From JBBQKQ01 sp043719155 (GTDB taxonomy: Bacteria; Patescibacteriota; Minisyncoccia; Phycocordibacterales; UBA5272): a stretch of DNA of 64,000 bases. Position numbers and translations under genes: made by a program. Below are positions 50,582 through 59,136 of the stretch, piece after piece. The DNA lies in the NCBI GenBank assembly GCA_043719155.1, contig JAYSUJ010000022.1:12057-76056 (forward strand), read 5' to 3'. Numbering within the stretch: position 1 is the first letter of the stretch; each line of letters opens with the position of its first letter. The notes under the pieces were generated by a model. The model was given only the letters and a program-made list of their open reading frames with translations, searched no databases and was not told the DNA's origin.

Positions 50582-50609
50582 GGTCGGCAACGCAAGTTGC
50601 CGACCTTTT
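50582..50609 (+). terminator. Terminator, copy 2 of an identical pair
   Basis: Same hairpin as at 49782: arms GGTCGGCAAC and GTTGCCGACC around GCAA, followed by T. Confidence 0.92.
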
Positions 50610-50659
50610 ATCTTTTTCTTTATCTTTCTTTAAATATTTCAAAATATATTTATTTAAAA

Positions 50660-51286
50660 TTACTTAATTTCTGTAAATAAGTCATCTTCAGGAAATCTTG
50701 CTTTAGGATAAATTTTATCGCTCTCATCTCTATATCCAATTGCCAAAATTACTGATGGTTTAAAGATGCTTCCTAATTTCAAAACTTTTGCATACTTTTG
50801 AGCATTAAAACCTTCCATCGGGCAAGAGTCTACTTTTAATTCCGCACAAGCTGCCAAAGCGAATCCAAGAGGGACATATGTTTGGTTTCTCGCCCAAGAA
50901 GTTTTAGTTAAAAACTTTCCCATTTTAAAAATAGAAATTACGGAAAGAAAGTGTTGAAATCCAAATGCTGCTTGAGCTAAAAAAGAATTTCCCAATCCTT
51001 TTAATTTTTCTATTCCTAGGAATCTTTTTTGCAAGTCAGTTCTTGCACAAAAAACCAAAAGGTGCGAACAAGTTTCAAGCTTACTCTCATTGTTTGGAGA
51101 TACTTTTTTTAATAGTTCCAAAATGTCCTTATTTGAAATAATCTCTACATGAAAAGGCTGTGTACCAAAAGAAGTAGGGGCCATCTTTATTGCGTCCTTT
51201 ATTTTTTGTAGATTTTCTTCACTTACTTTTTGATTGTTAAATTTTTTAGTCGCGTATCGCCAAGTTAGATTTTCCAAAAATGTCAT
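50660..51286 (-). CDS. Nitroreductase family protein
   Basis: FMN-dependent NAD(P)H oxidoreductase of the NfsB/NfnB type. The 208-residue protein has the N-terminal WRYATKKFNNQKVSEENL (R-x-S/T-x-K-F FMN region), APTSFGTQPFHVEII and a C-terminal PSVILAIGYRDES. It lies 6 bases downstream of ychF and is co-transcribed with it. The substrate cannot be predicted; quinone or nitro-compound reduction is typical. Confidence 0.9.
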   Translation of the reverse strand: MTFLENLTWRYATKKFNNQKVSEENLQKIKDAIKMAPTSFGTQPFHVEIISNKDILELLKKVSPNNESKLETCSHLLVFCARTDLQKRFLGIEKLKGLGNSFLAQAAFGFQHFLSVISIFKMGKFLTKTSWARNQTYVPLGFALAACAELKVDSCPMEGFNAQKYAKVLKLGSIFKPSVILAIGYRDESDKIYPKARFPEDDLFTEIK

Positions 51287-51292
51287 ATTGAT

Positions 51293-52405
51293 TTAGTTAA
51301 CCATAAACTCTAGCACATCACCATCTTTTACAATGTATTCTTTACCTTCTGTACGCAGTTTTCCATTTGCTTTTGCGTTAGCAAAACTACCAGACTCAAG
51401 TAACTCTGACCAAAATATAACTTGAGCCTTTATGAATCTTTCTCTAAAATCAGTATGTATAGCTTGTCCAGCCACTGGTGCTGTTGAACTTTTAGCCACA
51501 GTCCAAGCTCTAGTTTCTTGTACGCCAGTAGTAAAATAAGTTTCCAGCTCTAAAAGTTTGTAAGCCGACTTTATTAGATTATCAACACCGTTATCATCTT
51601 TGTTTCCACCCAATTCTTCCCTGAATATACTTTTTTCCTCACCTTCAAAATCTTTCAAATCATCTTCTATTTTTGCATCAACCATCACAAATTCACTATG
51701 TGTTTCCTGTATGTATTTTGCCAACTCTAAAAATTTTACATCTGTTTCCTCTATGTTTTTCTTGCCTGTACTCTTATTTAAGATATACAAAATTGGCTTC
51801 GAGGAAAGCAATGTTAATTTTTTGAGAACAACTATTTCTTCCTCTACTAAATTTGGCAAAAGACTAGAGACCAGTTTGCCATCATTTACAACAACTAAAC
51901 ATTTTTGTAGAACTTCTTTTTCTTTTATAGCATCTTTATCACCTTTTCTCACATCTTTCTCTAAATTTTGTAATCTTTTTTCTATAGTTTCTAAGTCAGC
52001 TAAAGCAAGTTCAGCGTTTATAATTTGAACGTCACGCAGTGGATGTACCGAACCCTCGACATGCTGTATATCTCCAAGTTCAAAAAGTCTTACCACATGC
52101 CCAATAGAGTCACATTCACGAATATTTGAGAGAAACTTGTTTCCTAGTCCCTCACCTTTACTCGCCCCTTTTACCAGACCGGCAATATCTACAAACTCTA
52201 TGACAGCAGGTACAGTTTTATTAGTTTTAGAAAACTCCGACAGCTTCCAAAGCCTGTCATCTGGCACAGCTACAATTCCCACACTTGGGTCAATAGTGCA
52301 AAAGGGATAATTCTCTGCAGGCACACCTTTTTTAGTTAATGCATTAAACAAGGTAGACTTTCCTACGTTTGGTAGTCCCACTATTCCGATACTTAGTTTT
52401 GCCAT
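51293..52405 (-). CDS. ychF: Redox-regulated ribosome-associated ATPase YchF (Obg family)
   Basis: P-loop GLPNVGKSTLFNAL at residues 8-21, switch region EFVDIAGLVKGASKGEGLGNKFL, the altered G4 motif (NKST) that explains ATP preference in the family, a coiled-coil insert (about 130-165) and a C-terminal TGS domain (RAWTVAKSSTAPVAGQAIHTDF in part). At 370 residues it is full length. Acts on ribosomes and in the oxidative stress response in other bacteria. Confidence 0.96.
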   Translation of the reverse strand: MAKLSIGIVGLPNVGKSTLFNALTKKGVPAENYPFCTIDPSVGIVAVPDDRLWKLSEFSKTNKTVPAVIEFVDIAGLVKGASKGEGLGNKFLSNIRECDSIGHVVRLFELGDIQHVEGSVHPLRDVQIINAELALADLETIEKRLQNLEKDVRKGDKDAIKEKEVLQKCLVVVNDGKLVSSLLPNLVEEEIVVLKKLTLLSSKPILYILNKSTGKKNIEETDVKFLELAKYIQETHSEFVMVDAKIEDDLKDFEGEEKSIFREELGGNKDDNGVDNLIKSAYKLLELETYFTTGVQETRAWTVAKSSTAPVAGQAIHTDFRERFIKAQVIFWSELLESGSFANAKANGKLRTEGKEYIVKDGDVLEFMVN

Positions 52406-52410
52406 AGAGA

Positions 52411-52749
52411 TTATTTACCCATCATTGCTTCACGCAATTCTTTCTGATATTTCATCATTACACTTTGACTGGCTGACATTTGATTTTTTCCTGCCGTTAC
52501 AAGTTCTTGAGTTTCCTTTGCTATCTTCATTAAAAGCTCTGGCTTGTTTTCCATTATTTTCTTAAACATAACTTTTGCCTGTGGTGGCATTGGCAACTTT
52601 TCTAGCTCTTCCATCATTTTATTCATTCCCCATTCTGTCTCCATCACTTTACCAGCCACAGCCGTAGCTGCTTTTGTAGCAGTACCCTTTACCGCACTTG
52701 TTACAGCATCTGTCGCACCACTAACAGCTTTTTTAAGAGAATCTAACAT
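52411..52749 (-). CDS. Hypothetical helical protein (112 aa)
   Basis: Ala/Thr-rich N-terminal half (AVSGATDAVTSAVKGTATKA), possibly an amphipathic membrane-binding helix, then a Met/Lys/Glu-rich helical part (NKMMEELEKLPMPPQAKVMF). It sits 5 bases upstream of ychF and is the head of that operon. Unrecognised. Confidence 0.6.
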   Translation of the reverse strand: MLDSLKKAVSGATDAVTSAVKGTATKAATAVAGKVMETEWGMNKMMEELEKLPMPPQAKVMFKKIMENKPELLMKIAKETQELVTAGKNQMSASQSVMMKYQKELREAMMGK

Positions 52750-52809
52750 AGTATTTTAATTTATTTTTATTGCTACATTATAACATTCTAAACCCAAGTA
52801 AACAATTTT

Positions 52810-53403
52810 CTATATTTTTAGTAAGCCCAGCTTTTTTTGGAAAATTTGATTTAAATCGCTCTCAAAAACTTCCATGTTTTCACCGTTGTTTACATAGTGA
52901 TAATCCGCCAAAGAGATGACGGTACCTTTTCCTAGATTTTTGGCCTCAGAAATTTGCCTAGAATTTAATTCATCAAGATTTAGTTTTCTGTCAGCCCTAC
53001 TTCCAATTCTTTTTAGCCTCACATCAAAATCAGAGTGTATAGCCAGAACTTTAAAATTCTCAGGATATGCGTTTTTTATAATTTCATATTCCCAAATGTT
53101 GTACATACTTTCTAAAATAATTTTTGTGTGCCCTTCCAAAATGGCTTTTTCTATTTTGGGAATCATAAATTTAGAATAAATTCCCATATCTCCACCCTTT
53201 CGCATATCTTCACGTACAAATCTTTCGTTTACCTCATTAACTTCCAAGCCCCTTCTCTTTACTTCATCAAGCGTAATGCCGCCATAATACAAATGAAAAA
53301 AACCATAGTCTTTAACTAAAGTTTTTAACACCTCACTTTTCCCTGTTGCTGGCATACCTACTACAGCAAGTATAAATACTTTGTTATCTAATTTATTATC
53401 CAT
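52810..53403 (-). CDS. P-loop nucleotide/nucleoside kinase-like protein (UPF0200/dephospho-CoA-kinase-like)
   Basis: Walker A GMPATGKSE at residues 17-25, then a lid-like RGLEVNEVNERFVREDMRKGGDMGIYSKF, IILESMYNIWEYEII, and RLKRIGSRADRK with LNSRQISEAKNLGKGTVISLADY. The order resembles the archaeal UPF0200 / dephospho-CoA kinase family and adenylate-kinase-like proteins. At 197 residues it is the usual size. TATACT ends 8 bases before the ATG. Confidence 0.7.
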   Translation of the reverse strand: MDNKLDNKVFILAVVGMPATGKSEVLKTLVKDYGFFHLYYGGITLDEVKRRGLEVNEVNERFVREDMRKGGDMGIYSKFMIPKIEKAILEGHTKIILESMYNIWEYEIIKNAYPENFKVLAIHSDFDVRLKRIGSRADRKLNLDELNSRQISEAKNLGKGTVISLADYHYVNNGENMEVFESDLNQIFQKKLGLLKI

Positions 53404-53521
53404 ACTAATTTAGTATACTAAATTAAGTATAATATTATTACTGTACAAATTGCTCTAATATTGTATAATTAAATTCTTGCCGTCTTTTCCCCATCTTAAA
53501 ACAAATATGGAGTAACCTCAA

Positions 53522-53677
53522 ATGAACTTCAATCCAGAGCTAACAGTATGGTTTATGTTAGGCTTCATTGCCTACGTTTCCTACAAGGCATACAAGGATG
53601 GAGATTTCTTTATTTCTTGTATCTTTAGTGGATTTACTTACTCACTGCTTATATTTACATGTTCTAGATACATTTGA
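53522..53677 (+). CDS. Small two-helix membrane protein (51 aa)
   Basis: The ATG at 53522 follows ATGGAG. MNFNPELTVWFMLGFIAYVS forms a first helix, KAYKDGD a charged turn and FFISCIFSGFTYSLLIF a second helix. Upstream TATAAT (53464-53469) and a downstream 18-base perfect hairpin bracket it. Similar in build to the 49-residue protein at 18132, without evident sequence identity. Unlike most other plus-strand units its base composition is AT-rich. Confidence 0.5.
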   Translation: MNFNPELTVWFMLGFIAYVSYKAYKDGDFFISCIFSGFTYSLLIFTCSRYI

Positions 53678-53705
53678 ATTCATTCTTTGTTGTTAGAACA
53701 ATACA

Positions 53706-53742
53706 AAACCCGTGAAATTTTTTCAAAAAATTTCACGGGTTT
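53706..53742. terminator. Perfect 18-base inverted repeat terminator
   Basis: Arms 53706-53723 and 53725-53742 are perfect complements with one base between them. A and T runs make it usable from both directions, for the plus-strand 51-residue protein gene and the minus-strand gene ending at 53768. Confidence 0.85.
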
Positions 53743-53767
53743 CATTTTTAAACATAAGAACATCTTA

Positions 53768-54259
53768 TTACGCCTCCCTACCCTGCACCTTAACCCTTTC
53801 GACCAAATCATTAATAATAACAAGAAGTGAATTATTAATACTTGTTAGAAAATCTTTTTTTTGTTTTGAGTTCCACATACTTTGAAAATTAACAACATTA
53901 TCTGCCAAGCTTATTTCCAACTCTGCACACTTTTTTTCTATTTCTTGAACTAATTCTGGGTAATTATGCTTTGTTGTAGTGTTAATCTCCGTAATCAGGG
54001 ATTGCAGTTTTTCAACACTCTCTACAAGTTCCTCTGTTTCTTTTTTTTCTTCTTCGTCCGTTTGTTCTTGCTGTACTTTAGCCAGTTTTTCTTTTAAAAG
54101 TTTTAAATTTTCATTTATTGAGACAAAGTTTACAGTTTCTTTATTGCTGCCAGGCATACCAGCTATAGCCACAGCAGCGGCAACTACTCCTGCATCTTTT
54201 AATAGCCCTCTTCGGGTTACAGGTCTGTTTAAATAATCTGCAAATGCCATATTTTTCAT
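53768..54259 (-). CDS. Hypothetical protein with a Tat-like signal and coiled coil (163 aa)
   Basis: The N-terminus reads VTRRGLLKDAGVVAAAVAIAG, close to the twin-arginine consensus (S/T-R-R-x-F-L-K) followed by a weakly hydrophobic stretch. The body is a charged coiled coil (LKLLKEKLAKVQQEQTDEEE) with no catalytic motif. One base after nrdB, so it is in the RNR operon or read-through region. No tatABC is visible here. Export is an inference. Confidence 0.6.
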   Translation of the reverse strand: MKNMAFADYLNRPVTRRGLLKDAGVVAAAVAIAGMPGSNKETVNFVSINENLKLLKEKLAKVQQEQTDEEEKKETEELVESVEKLQSLITEINTTTKHNYPELVQEIEKKCAELEISLADNVVNFQSMWNSKQKKDFLTSINNSLLVIINDLVERVKVQGREA

Positions 54260-54260
54260 T

Positions 54261-55271
54261 TTACCAACTCAAAGCACCACCTTGTTGATACTCGGTAACC
54301 CTAGTTTCAAAGAAGTTTTTTTCTTTTTTAAGGTCCATAATTTCACTCATCCAAGGAAAAGGGTTAGCAGTGTTATATTGAACTGGCAGACCAATTCTTT
54401 CCAGTCTCCTGTCGGCTACATATTCCAAGTATTGCCTAACAATCTCTTTATTCATCCCGAGTATTCCCCTTGGGAGGGCGTCTGCAGCGTATGCGGCTTC
54501 TAAATCTACAGCCTGTCGTATTTTATCTACCAAGTCAGCTCTAAAACTTGGAGTCCAGATTTCTGGGTTTTCCGAAACTATTGTATTTATGAGATCTGCT
54601 CCAAAAGCCAAATGTACCGACTCATCTCTTAAGGTGTACTGAAATTGTTCACCCATTCCAACCATTTTTTGATGTCGCATTAAGTTTAGCATCATAGCAA
54701 AACCTGCGTAGAAGAATAGTCCCTCCATTATTACATAATAACCAACTAGGTCATGCACAAAACGTTGTACATTTTCTACGGTATCTGTTTTGAAATTTGG
54801 ATCCATGATAGAAGAAGTAATACTTATGACAAAGTCATCCTTAGCTTTTATACTTGGTATAGTTTCGTACATTTTGTAAACCTCATCTGGGTTCAAGCCA
54901 AGTGAATCACAGGCGTAAATAAACATATCAGTATGTATAGCTTCTTCAAAAGCTTGTCTCAGCATGTATTGCCTACATTCAGCGTTCGTCACGTGTTTGT
55001 AAACTGTTAAAACAATATTGTTTGCGGTTAAACTTTCTGCAGTAGAGAAAAAGCCCAAGTTCCATAGGATCATCCTTCTCTCATCATCAGACAAACCACC
55101 TAGATGAATTGGCTTTTTCCAAAGCTCAATGTCGTTCATCATAGGCACCTCCTCTGCTGTCCAGTTATTATTTACACCTTTTTTATAATGCTCTCTTGCC
55201 CATTTATATTTCATTGGCAAAATTTTGTTTGGGTCAGTTGTATTATTGTTCAATATACCTGCTCTGTTCAT
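54261..55271 (-). CDS. nrdB: Class I ribonucleotide reductase small subunit, Phe at the radical site (class Ic type)
   Basis: Ferritin-like subunit that generates the oxidant for NrdA. Metal ligands are E79 (TAESLTANN), E110 and H113 (FEEAIHTDMF), E183 (YYVIMEGLFF), E217 and H220 (RDESVH). Four residues after H113, where class Ia/Ib enzymes have the radical Tyr, there is F117. Glu rather than Asp at the first ligand plus this Phe is the signature of the Chlamydia trachomatis Mn/Fe enzyme. The 336-residue length and the Trp-containing C-terminus (QQGGALSW) fit. Confidence 0.93.
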   Translation of the reverse strand: MNRAGILNNNTTDPNKILPMKYKWAREHYKKGVNNNWTAEEVPMMNDIELWKKPIHLGGLSDDERRMILWNLGFFSTAESLTANNIVLTVYKHVTNAECRQYMLRQAFEEAIHTDMFIYACDSLGLNPDEVYKMYETIPSIKAKDDFVISITSSIMDPNFKTDTVENVQRFVHDLVGYYVIMEGLFFYAGFAMMLNLMRHQKMVGMGEQFQYTLRDESVHLAFGADLINTIVSENPEIWTPSFRADLVDKIRQAVDLEAAYAADALPRGILGMNKEIVRQYLEYVADRRLERIGLPVQYNTANPFPWMSEIMDLKKEKNFFETRVTEYQQGGALSW

Positions 55272-55355
55272 ATTTTTATTTTAATTTAATTGAGAATTTT
55301 AAATTTCGATTTTTTAGACAAGAAAAAATCTGGAAAAACTTTATTTATAATTAGC

Positions 55356-55365
55356 GTTGGGTATG
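55356..55365 (-). promoter_or_regulatory. Motif CATACCCAAC upstream of nrdB
   Basis: Identical 10-mer (plus strand GTTGGGTATG) upstream of nrdB and of nrdA (58589-58598), 73-95 bases before each ATG and downstream of a TATACT box in both cases. Possible operator; not a recognisable NrdR box. Confidence 0.3.
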
Positions 55366-55450
55366 GTTACACTTGCTGAAAAGTATAGCTGTTTTTTGAA
55401 ACTTACTATCAAAAAATGTGGATAATTTTTTACTAAAGTTTTCAAGAATT

Positions 55451-58400
55451 TTACTGACAAGCTTCACAGTCTGGGTCTAGGATGCGACAGATTTTCACAT
55501 CTGCCCCATTTACTTTTATGGTAGCTGTACCGGCTCCACTACCCACCGATTTATTTACATAGGCTTCGACTTTATGAGCTTCTTCTCTGGTCTTTTCCTT
55601 AATGGCGTTCAAGGCATGGTTAACCTCGCTGTAAGTAGCAGTAGCCGCAGCAACTACAAAAACAGGTACATTGGTAGGAATATTGGCTTCTTTTGTGGGT
55701 GTAGGATAGGCGGCAGGAGTTGGAGCTATAGAAGCCGTCACAGTTGTATTAGCATGTGCATGACCAGTGTGAGAGTTGCTGTCAGATTTTGTAGTAGCTG
55801 TATTTGTTGTACTAGTAGTTGCGTCAGCCGTTTTAATAGTAGTTGTGGCTTTTTCAACACCAGAAGCCGCCAAAGTCCTAAGGTAATAAGTGGTTTTCAA
55901 GCCCATATCCCATGCGTACATATACATTTCTCCAATTTCTCTTCCAGAAGTACCTTTGTAATAGAGGTTTAAAGACTGAGATTGATCTATCCACTTTCCA
56001 CGATAAGCTGCCAAGTTGATAAATACTTTTGGATCTATTTCGAAAGTTTCTTTATATTTTGTTTTGATCACGTCTGGTATACGAGATATGTTCTGTACTG
56101 AACCCTCAGCCTGTTTTATTTCCGAAAGCATTTCATCGTTCCAAAGTCCTAGAGACTTAAGATCTTTAACCAAGTAGTCGTTTATCATCGTAAACTCGCC
56201 ACTCATATTTGACTTTACGAAAATATTTTTATAATAAGCTTCGATACATGGTGATGAGCCAGCGATGTTGGAAATAGTGGCGGTAGGAGCAATGGCCATA
56301 GTGTTGGAGTTTCTCATACCAAAAGTCCTTATAGCTGCTCTTACCACTTCCCAATCCATTTTTCCGGTTTTAGTAATTGGAAGCTTGGTTCCTCGTGCTT
56401 CTTCAAGAAGAGAAAGTGTATCCACAGGCATGATTCCCCTATCCCATTTCGAACCTTTGAAGGTTGAATATGCACCACGCTCTTTTGCCAGCTCTGTTGA
56501 GCCTAAAATAGCATAGTAGGAAATAAACTCTTGATTTTCATCTGCAAATTTTAAAGCCTCAGCTGAGTCAAAATTGATGCCCAGCTCATAGAGCGCATCG
56601 TGAAAACCCATAACGCCTAACCCTACAGGACGGTGCCTAAAGTTGGAAACTTTACCTTCATTAGTCGGATAATAGTTTATGTCAATAACGTTATCCAACA
56701 TTCTCATAGCGAGCTTAATAGTGTCTTTCAACATTTCCAAATCAATTTTTCCATTGAAAAAGTGTCGAGGCAAGTTTATGGAAGACAGGTTACAGACAGC
56801 AGTTTCTTCGAAACTATTGTTCAGAGTTATTTCAGTACACAAGTTTGAATTGTGAATTACGCCAACATGGTCTTGGGGTGAGCGAATATTACAAACATCT
56901 TTAAAAGTAAACCAAGGGTGCCCAGTTTCAAAAATCATAGTCACCATTTTCTTGAACAAATCTTTAGCTTTCATTACTTTAAAAATCCTCACCTTACCAT
57001 CTCTAGCCATTTGCTCGTATTTTTCATATTTTTCTTGAAAAACTTTTCCATAGGTGTCATGCAAGTCTTTTGTTTCGTCTGGTGAAAAGAGTGTCCAGTC
57101 TGCGTCTTGCTTTACTCTTTGCATAAACAAATCCGGAATCCAGTTGGCAGTGTTCATGTCGTGGGTACGACGTCTTTCATCACCTGTATTTTTTCTTAAA
57201 TCTAGAAAATCTTCAATGTCTACATGCCAAGTTTCCAAGTAGGCACACACAGCCCCACGTCGACGACCAGATCTGTTAATGGCTACAGTTACATCATTTG
57301 AAACTTTCATGAATGGAATGATTCCGTTACTTTCTATTTGAGTGCGCTTAACTATAGACCCCATCCCTCGCACGTAGGACCAGTCAGTCGCAATACCTCC
57401 AGAGAATTTACTCATTTGAGCGTTGTCAGCATAAGTTACTTTAGCCAAAGATTCCAAAGTATCATCAATAGTGTTCAGATAGCAAGATGAAAGCTGTGGA
57501 TAAGTTGTCCCTGACTGAAACAAGGTAGGAGTGGACGGTATAAGTCGCAAAGACGACATTAGATTATAAAACTCAATAGCTTTGTCGGTTTTGTTTTGCT
57601 CTAACAATGAAAGCCCCATAGCTACACGCATCCAAAAAGTTTGTGGCAACTCTAAAAGTTTGTTTTTCTTTTGGATATTTCTAGTTAAATATCTTTCTTG
57701 CACCACTTGCATCCCAAGATACTGGAAAAGCTCATCTCTTTCTGGGTTAATAGCCTCAGCTAGTTTTTGTAAATCAAAATCTAACATTCTGTTATCATAG
57801 ATTTTGTCAACAACACCTTCGTTGGTGGATTTTATGAAAAATTCTTTGTAAATTCTTTTTATATTGTCTGTAGTGTAATTTTCATGATTGATTTCTACTC
57901 CAGCTTCTTTAAAAATATTGTATCTAACCAGTCTTGCTGCTACATAAGAGTAAGCTGGGTCATTTTCTACCATTGATCTAGCTGCCAATACTAAAGCTTT
58001 TTGAAATTCTTCTGAGGAAATGCCATCGTAAATTTCCATTTTTACTCGCCCAACTATGGCTTCTACGGAAACTTGGCTTTCATAACCTTTTATCATTTTA
58101 CCAACAAACGCCCGTAGTTTAGCCTCGCTAAACTTTTCCTGCACCCCATTTCTATTTATAACAATCGCATTACCCTCTTCAATTTTTTGCAACTCTTGTT
58201 GACGCAACATCGCACGCTCTTGGATTTTTTCATGTCTATACAAAATATAATGCTTGCCAACTTCATAGTAACCTGCTTCCATGATAGATTGCTCTACCAA
58301 ATCTTGTATCTGTTCTACATAAGGGATAGAAACCTCATTGTCTCTGTAAACTTCTTCTAATTTCTTCATGGTCACGTCTCGTATTTCTGTGGCTACAGGA

Positions 58401-58516
58401 ATATTTGAGTCGCCAGTCATAGTCAAAAAGGCTTTGCCCACGGCTTCAATAATTTTAGACGAGTCGAAAGGCACTATCTTTCCATTTCTTTTGCGAATAA
58501 CAGTAAGGTTCATCAT
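55451..58516 (-). CDS. nrdA: Ribonucleoside-diphosphate reductase large subunit with two ATP cones
   Basis: Reduces ribonucleotides. Two ATP-cone domains (about 3-95 and 115-205), then the catalytic barrel with active-site Cys in QLSSCYLNT, the N-x-C-x-E set in SNLCTEITLNN and the partner Cys in EETAVCNLSSINL. After about residue 885 there is a Thr/Ala/Ser-rich linker (TTSTTNTATTKSDSNSHTGH) of some 60 residues. A spacer and the C-terminal redox pair (CRILDPDCEACQ) follow. At 1021 residues it is long because of the linker and cones. The second cone and the pairing with a Phe-type NrdB recall chlamydiae. Confidence 0.96.
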   Translation of the reverse strand: MMNLTVIRKRNGKIVPFDSSKIIEAVGKAFLTMTGDSNIPVATEIRDVTMKKLEEVYRDNEVSIPYVEQIQDLVEQSIMEAGYYEVGKHYILYRHEKIQERAMLRQQELQKIEEGNAIVINRNGVQEKFSEAKLRAFVGKMIKGYESQVSVEAIVGRVKMEIYDGISSEEFQKALVLAARSMVENDPAYSYVAARLVRYNIFKEAGVEINHENYTTDNIKRIYKEFFIKSTNEGVVDKIYDNRMLDFDLQKLAEAINPERDELFQYLGMQVVQERYLTRNIQKKNKLLELPQTFWMRVAMGLSLLEQNKTDKAIEFYNLMSSLRLIPSTPTLFQSGTTYPQLSSCYLNTIDDTLESLAKVTYADNAQMSKFSGGIATDWSYVRGMGSIVKRTQIESNGIIPFMKVSNDVTVAINRSGRRRGAVCAYLETWHVDIEDFLDLRKNTGDERRRTHDMNTANWIPDLFMQRVKQDADWTLFSPDETKDLHDTYGKVFQEKYEKYEQMARDGKVRIFKVMKAKDLFKKMVTMIFETGHPWFTFKDVCNIRSPQDHVGVIHNSNLCTEITLNNSFEETAVCNLSSINLPRHFFNGKIDLEMLKDTIKLAMRMLDNVIDINYYPTNEGKVSNFRHRPVGLGVMGFHDALYELGINFDSAEALKFADENQEFISYYAILGSTELAKERGAYSTFKGSKWDRGIMPVDTLSLLEEARGTKLPITKTGKMDWEVVRAAIRTFGMRNSNTMAIAPTATISNIAGSSPCIEAYYKNIFVKSNMSGEFTMINDYLVKDLKSLGLWNDEMLSEIKQAEGSVQNISRIPDVIKTKYKETFEIDPKVFINLAAYRGKWIDQSQSLNLYYKGTSGREIGEMYMYAWDMGLKTTYYLRTLAASGVEKATTTIKTADATTSTTNTATTKSDSNSHTGHAHANTTVTASIAPTPAAYPTPTKEANIPTNVPVFVVAAATATYSEVNHALNAIKEKTREEAHKVEAYVNKSVGSGAGTATIKVNGADVKICRILDPDCEACQ

Positions 58517-58819
58517 ATTTTGTAGATTTATAGGTAATAAGGTAAATTAATTGAAATTTTGAGACACCAAAAGAATTACTCTCTTTGTGTTGGGTATGAG
58601 TATATAAATTTTTCAATTAAAAACAATATTTACAGCTCAGAAAATGTGTTGAAATTTTTTAAAAATCTCTATATTTTTGTTTGGAGCAATTTCCAATCAT
58701 TTTTGAAGATGTAAAGGGTAAAAAGTTATCCACCAAACAACAAAAAAAATAGAATTTGCTTGAAATTTGCTTTTCAGGTAGTATTTAATAGTTCTAACTC
58801 CAGCAGGAAAGTGAAGTTC
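58517..58819. other. Intergenic region between nrdA and the 86-residue protein gene
   Basis: Holds the nrdA promoter on the minus strand (TTGTTT, 16 bases, TATACT at 58599-58604) with the CATACCCAAC motif immediately downstream (58589-58598). The plus-strand promoter of the next gene follows (TTGAAA at 58760, then TATTTA). The 150 bases in between are AT-rich; I see nothing else in them. Confidence 0.5.
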
Positions 58820-59080
58820 ATGACAAAAAATGTCAGCATGAGAGATCTGGATGAGGCCGAAGAGCTAGCACTGGAACAACTTGTGAAAGCTCGTAAAGAG
58901 AGGCAGCAACGCATCGGTCCATTGGCCCAAGCTCTGCAGCTTGAAATTAAAATTGCAGAAAAAAAGCTGAAAAATCTACAGGAAAAATGTGCCGCAGCTA
59001 GCCACAGGCCAGGTGCTGGTTCACATATAGATGTGCATATTTGGGTTTGCAGTATCTGCGGCGCTAACTGTAAACCATAA
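58820..59080 (+). CDS. Small coiled-coil protein with a Cys/His-rich tail (86 aa)
   Basis: The ATG at 58820 follows CAGGAAAG; an in-frame ATG at 58760 is inside the promoter. A helical part (ALEQLVKARKERQQ, IKIAEKKLKNLQEK) leads to a tail with CAAASHRPGAGSHIDVH and VCSICGANC, a possible zinc site of three or four Cys plus His. Composition is G+C-rich compared with nrdA and uvrC. Solitary plus-strand unit. Could bind nucleic acid or a partner protein; not recognised. Confidence 0.65.
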   Translation: MTKNVSMRDLDEAEELALEQLVKARKERQQRIGPLAQALQLEIKIAEKKLKNLQEKCAAASHRPGAGSHIDVHIWVCSICGANCKP

Positions 59081-59088
59081 GATCGGCA

Positions 59089-59128
59089 ATGGGGCTTGGC
59101 AAGATTGCCAAGCCCCATCTTCTTTTTA
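59089..59128 (+). terminator. Terminator of the 86-residue protein gene
   Basis: Perfect 14-base arms (59089-59102 and 59105-59118, ATGGGGCTTGGCAA) followed by a T-rich stretch. Confidence 0.88.
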
Positions 59129-59136
59129 TAATAAAA

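Noticed and set aside
58774..59118. Minus-strand ORF of 114 codons opposite the 86-residue protein gene
   Set aside because: It starts inside the terminator hairpin and its composition is that of an antisense frame; no ribosome-binding site.
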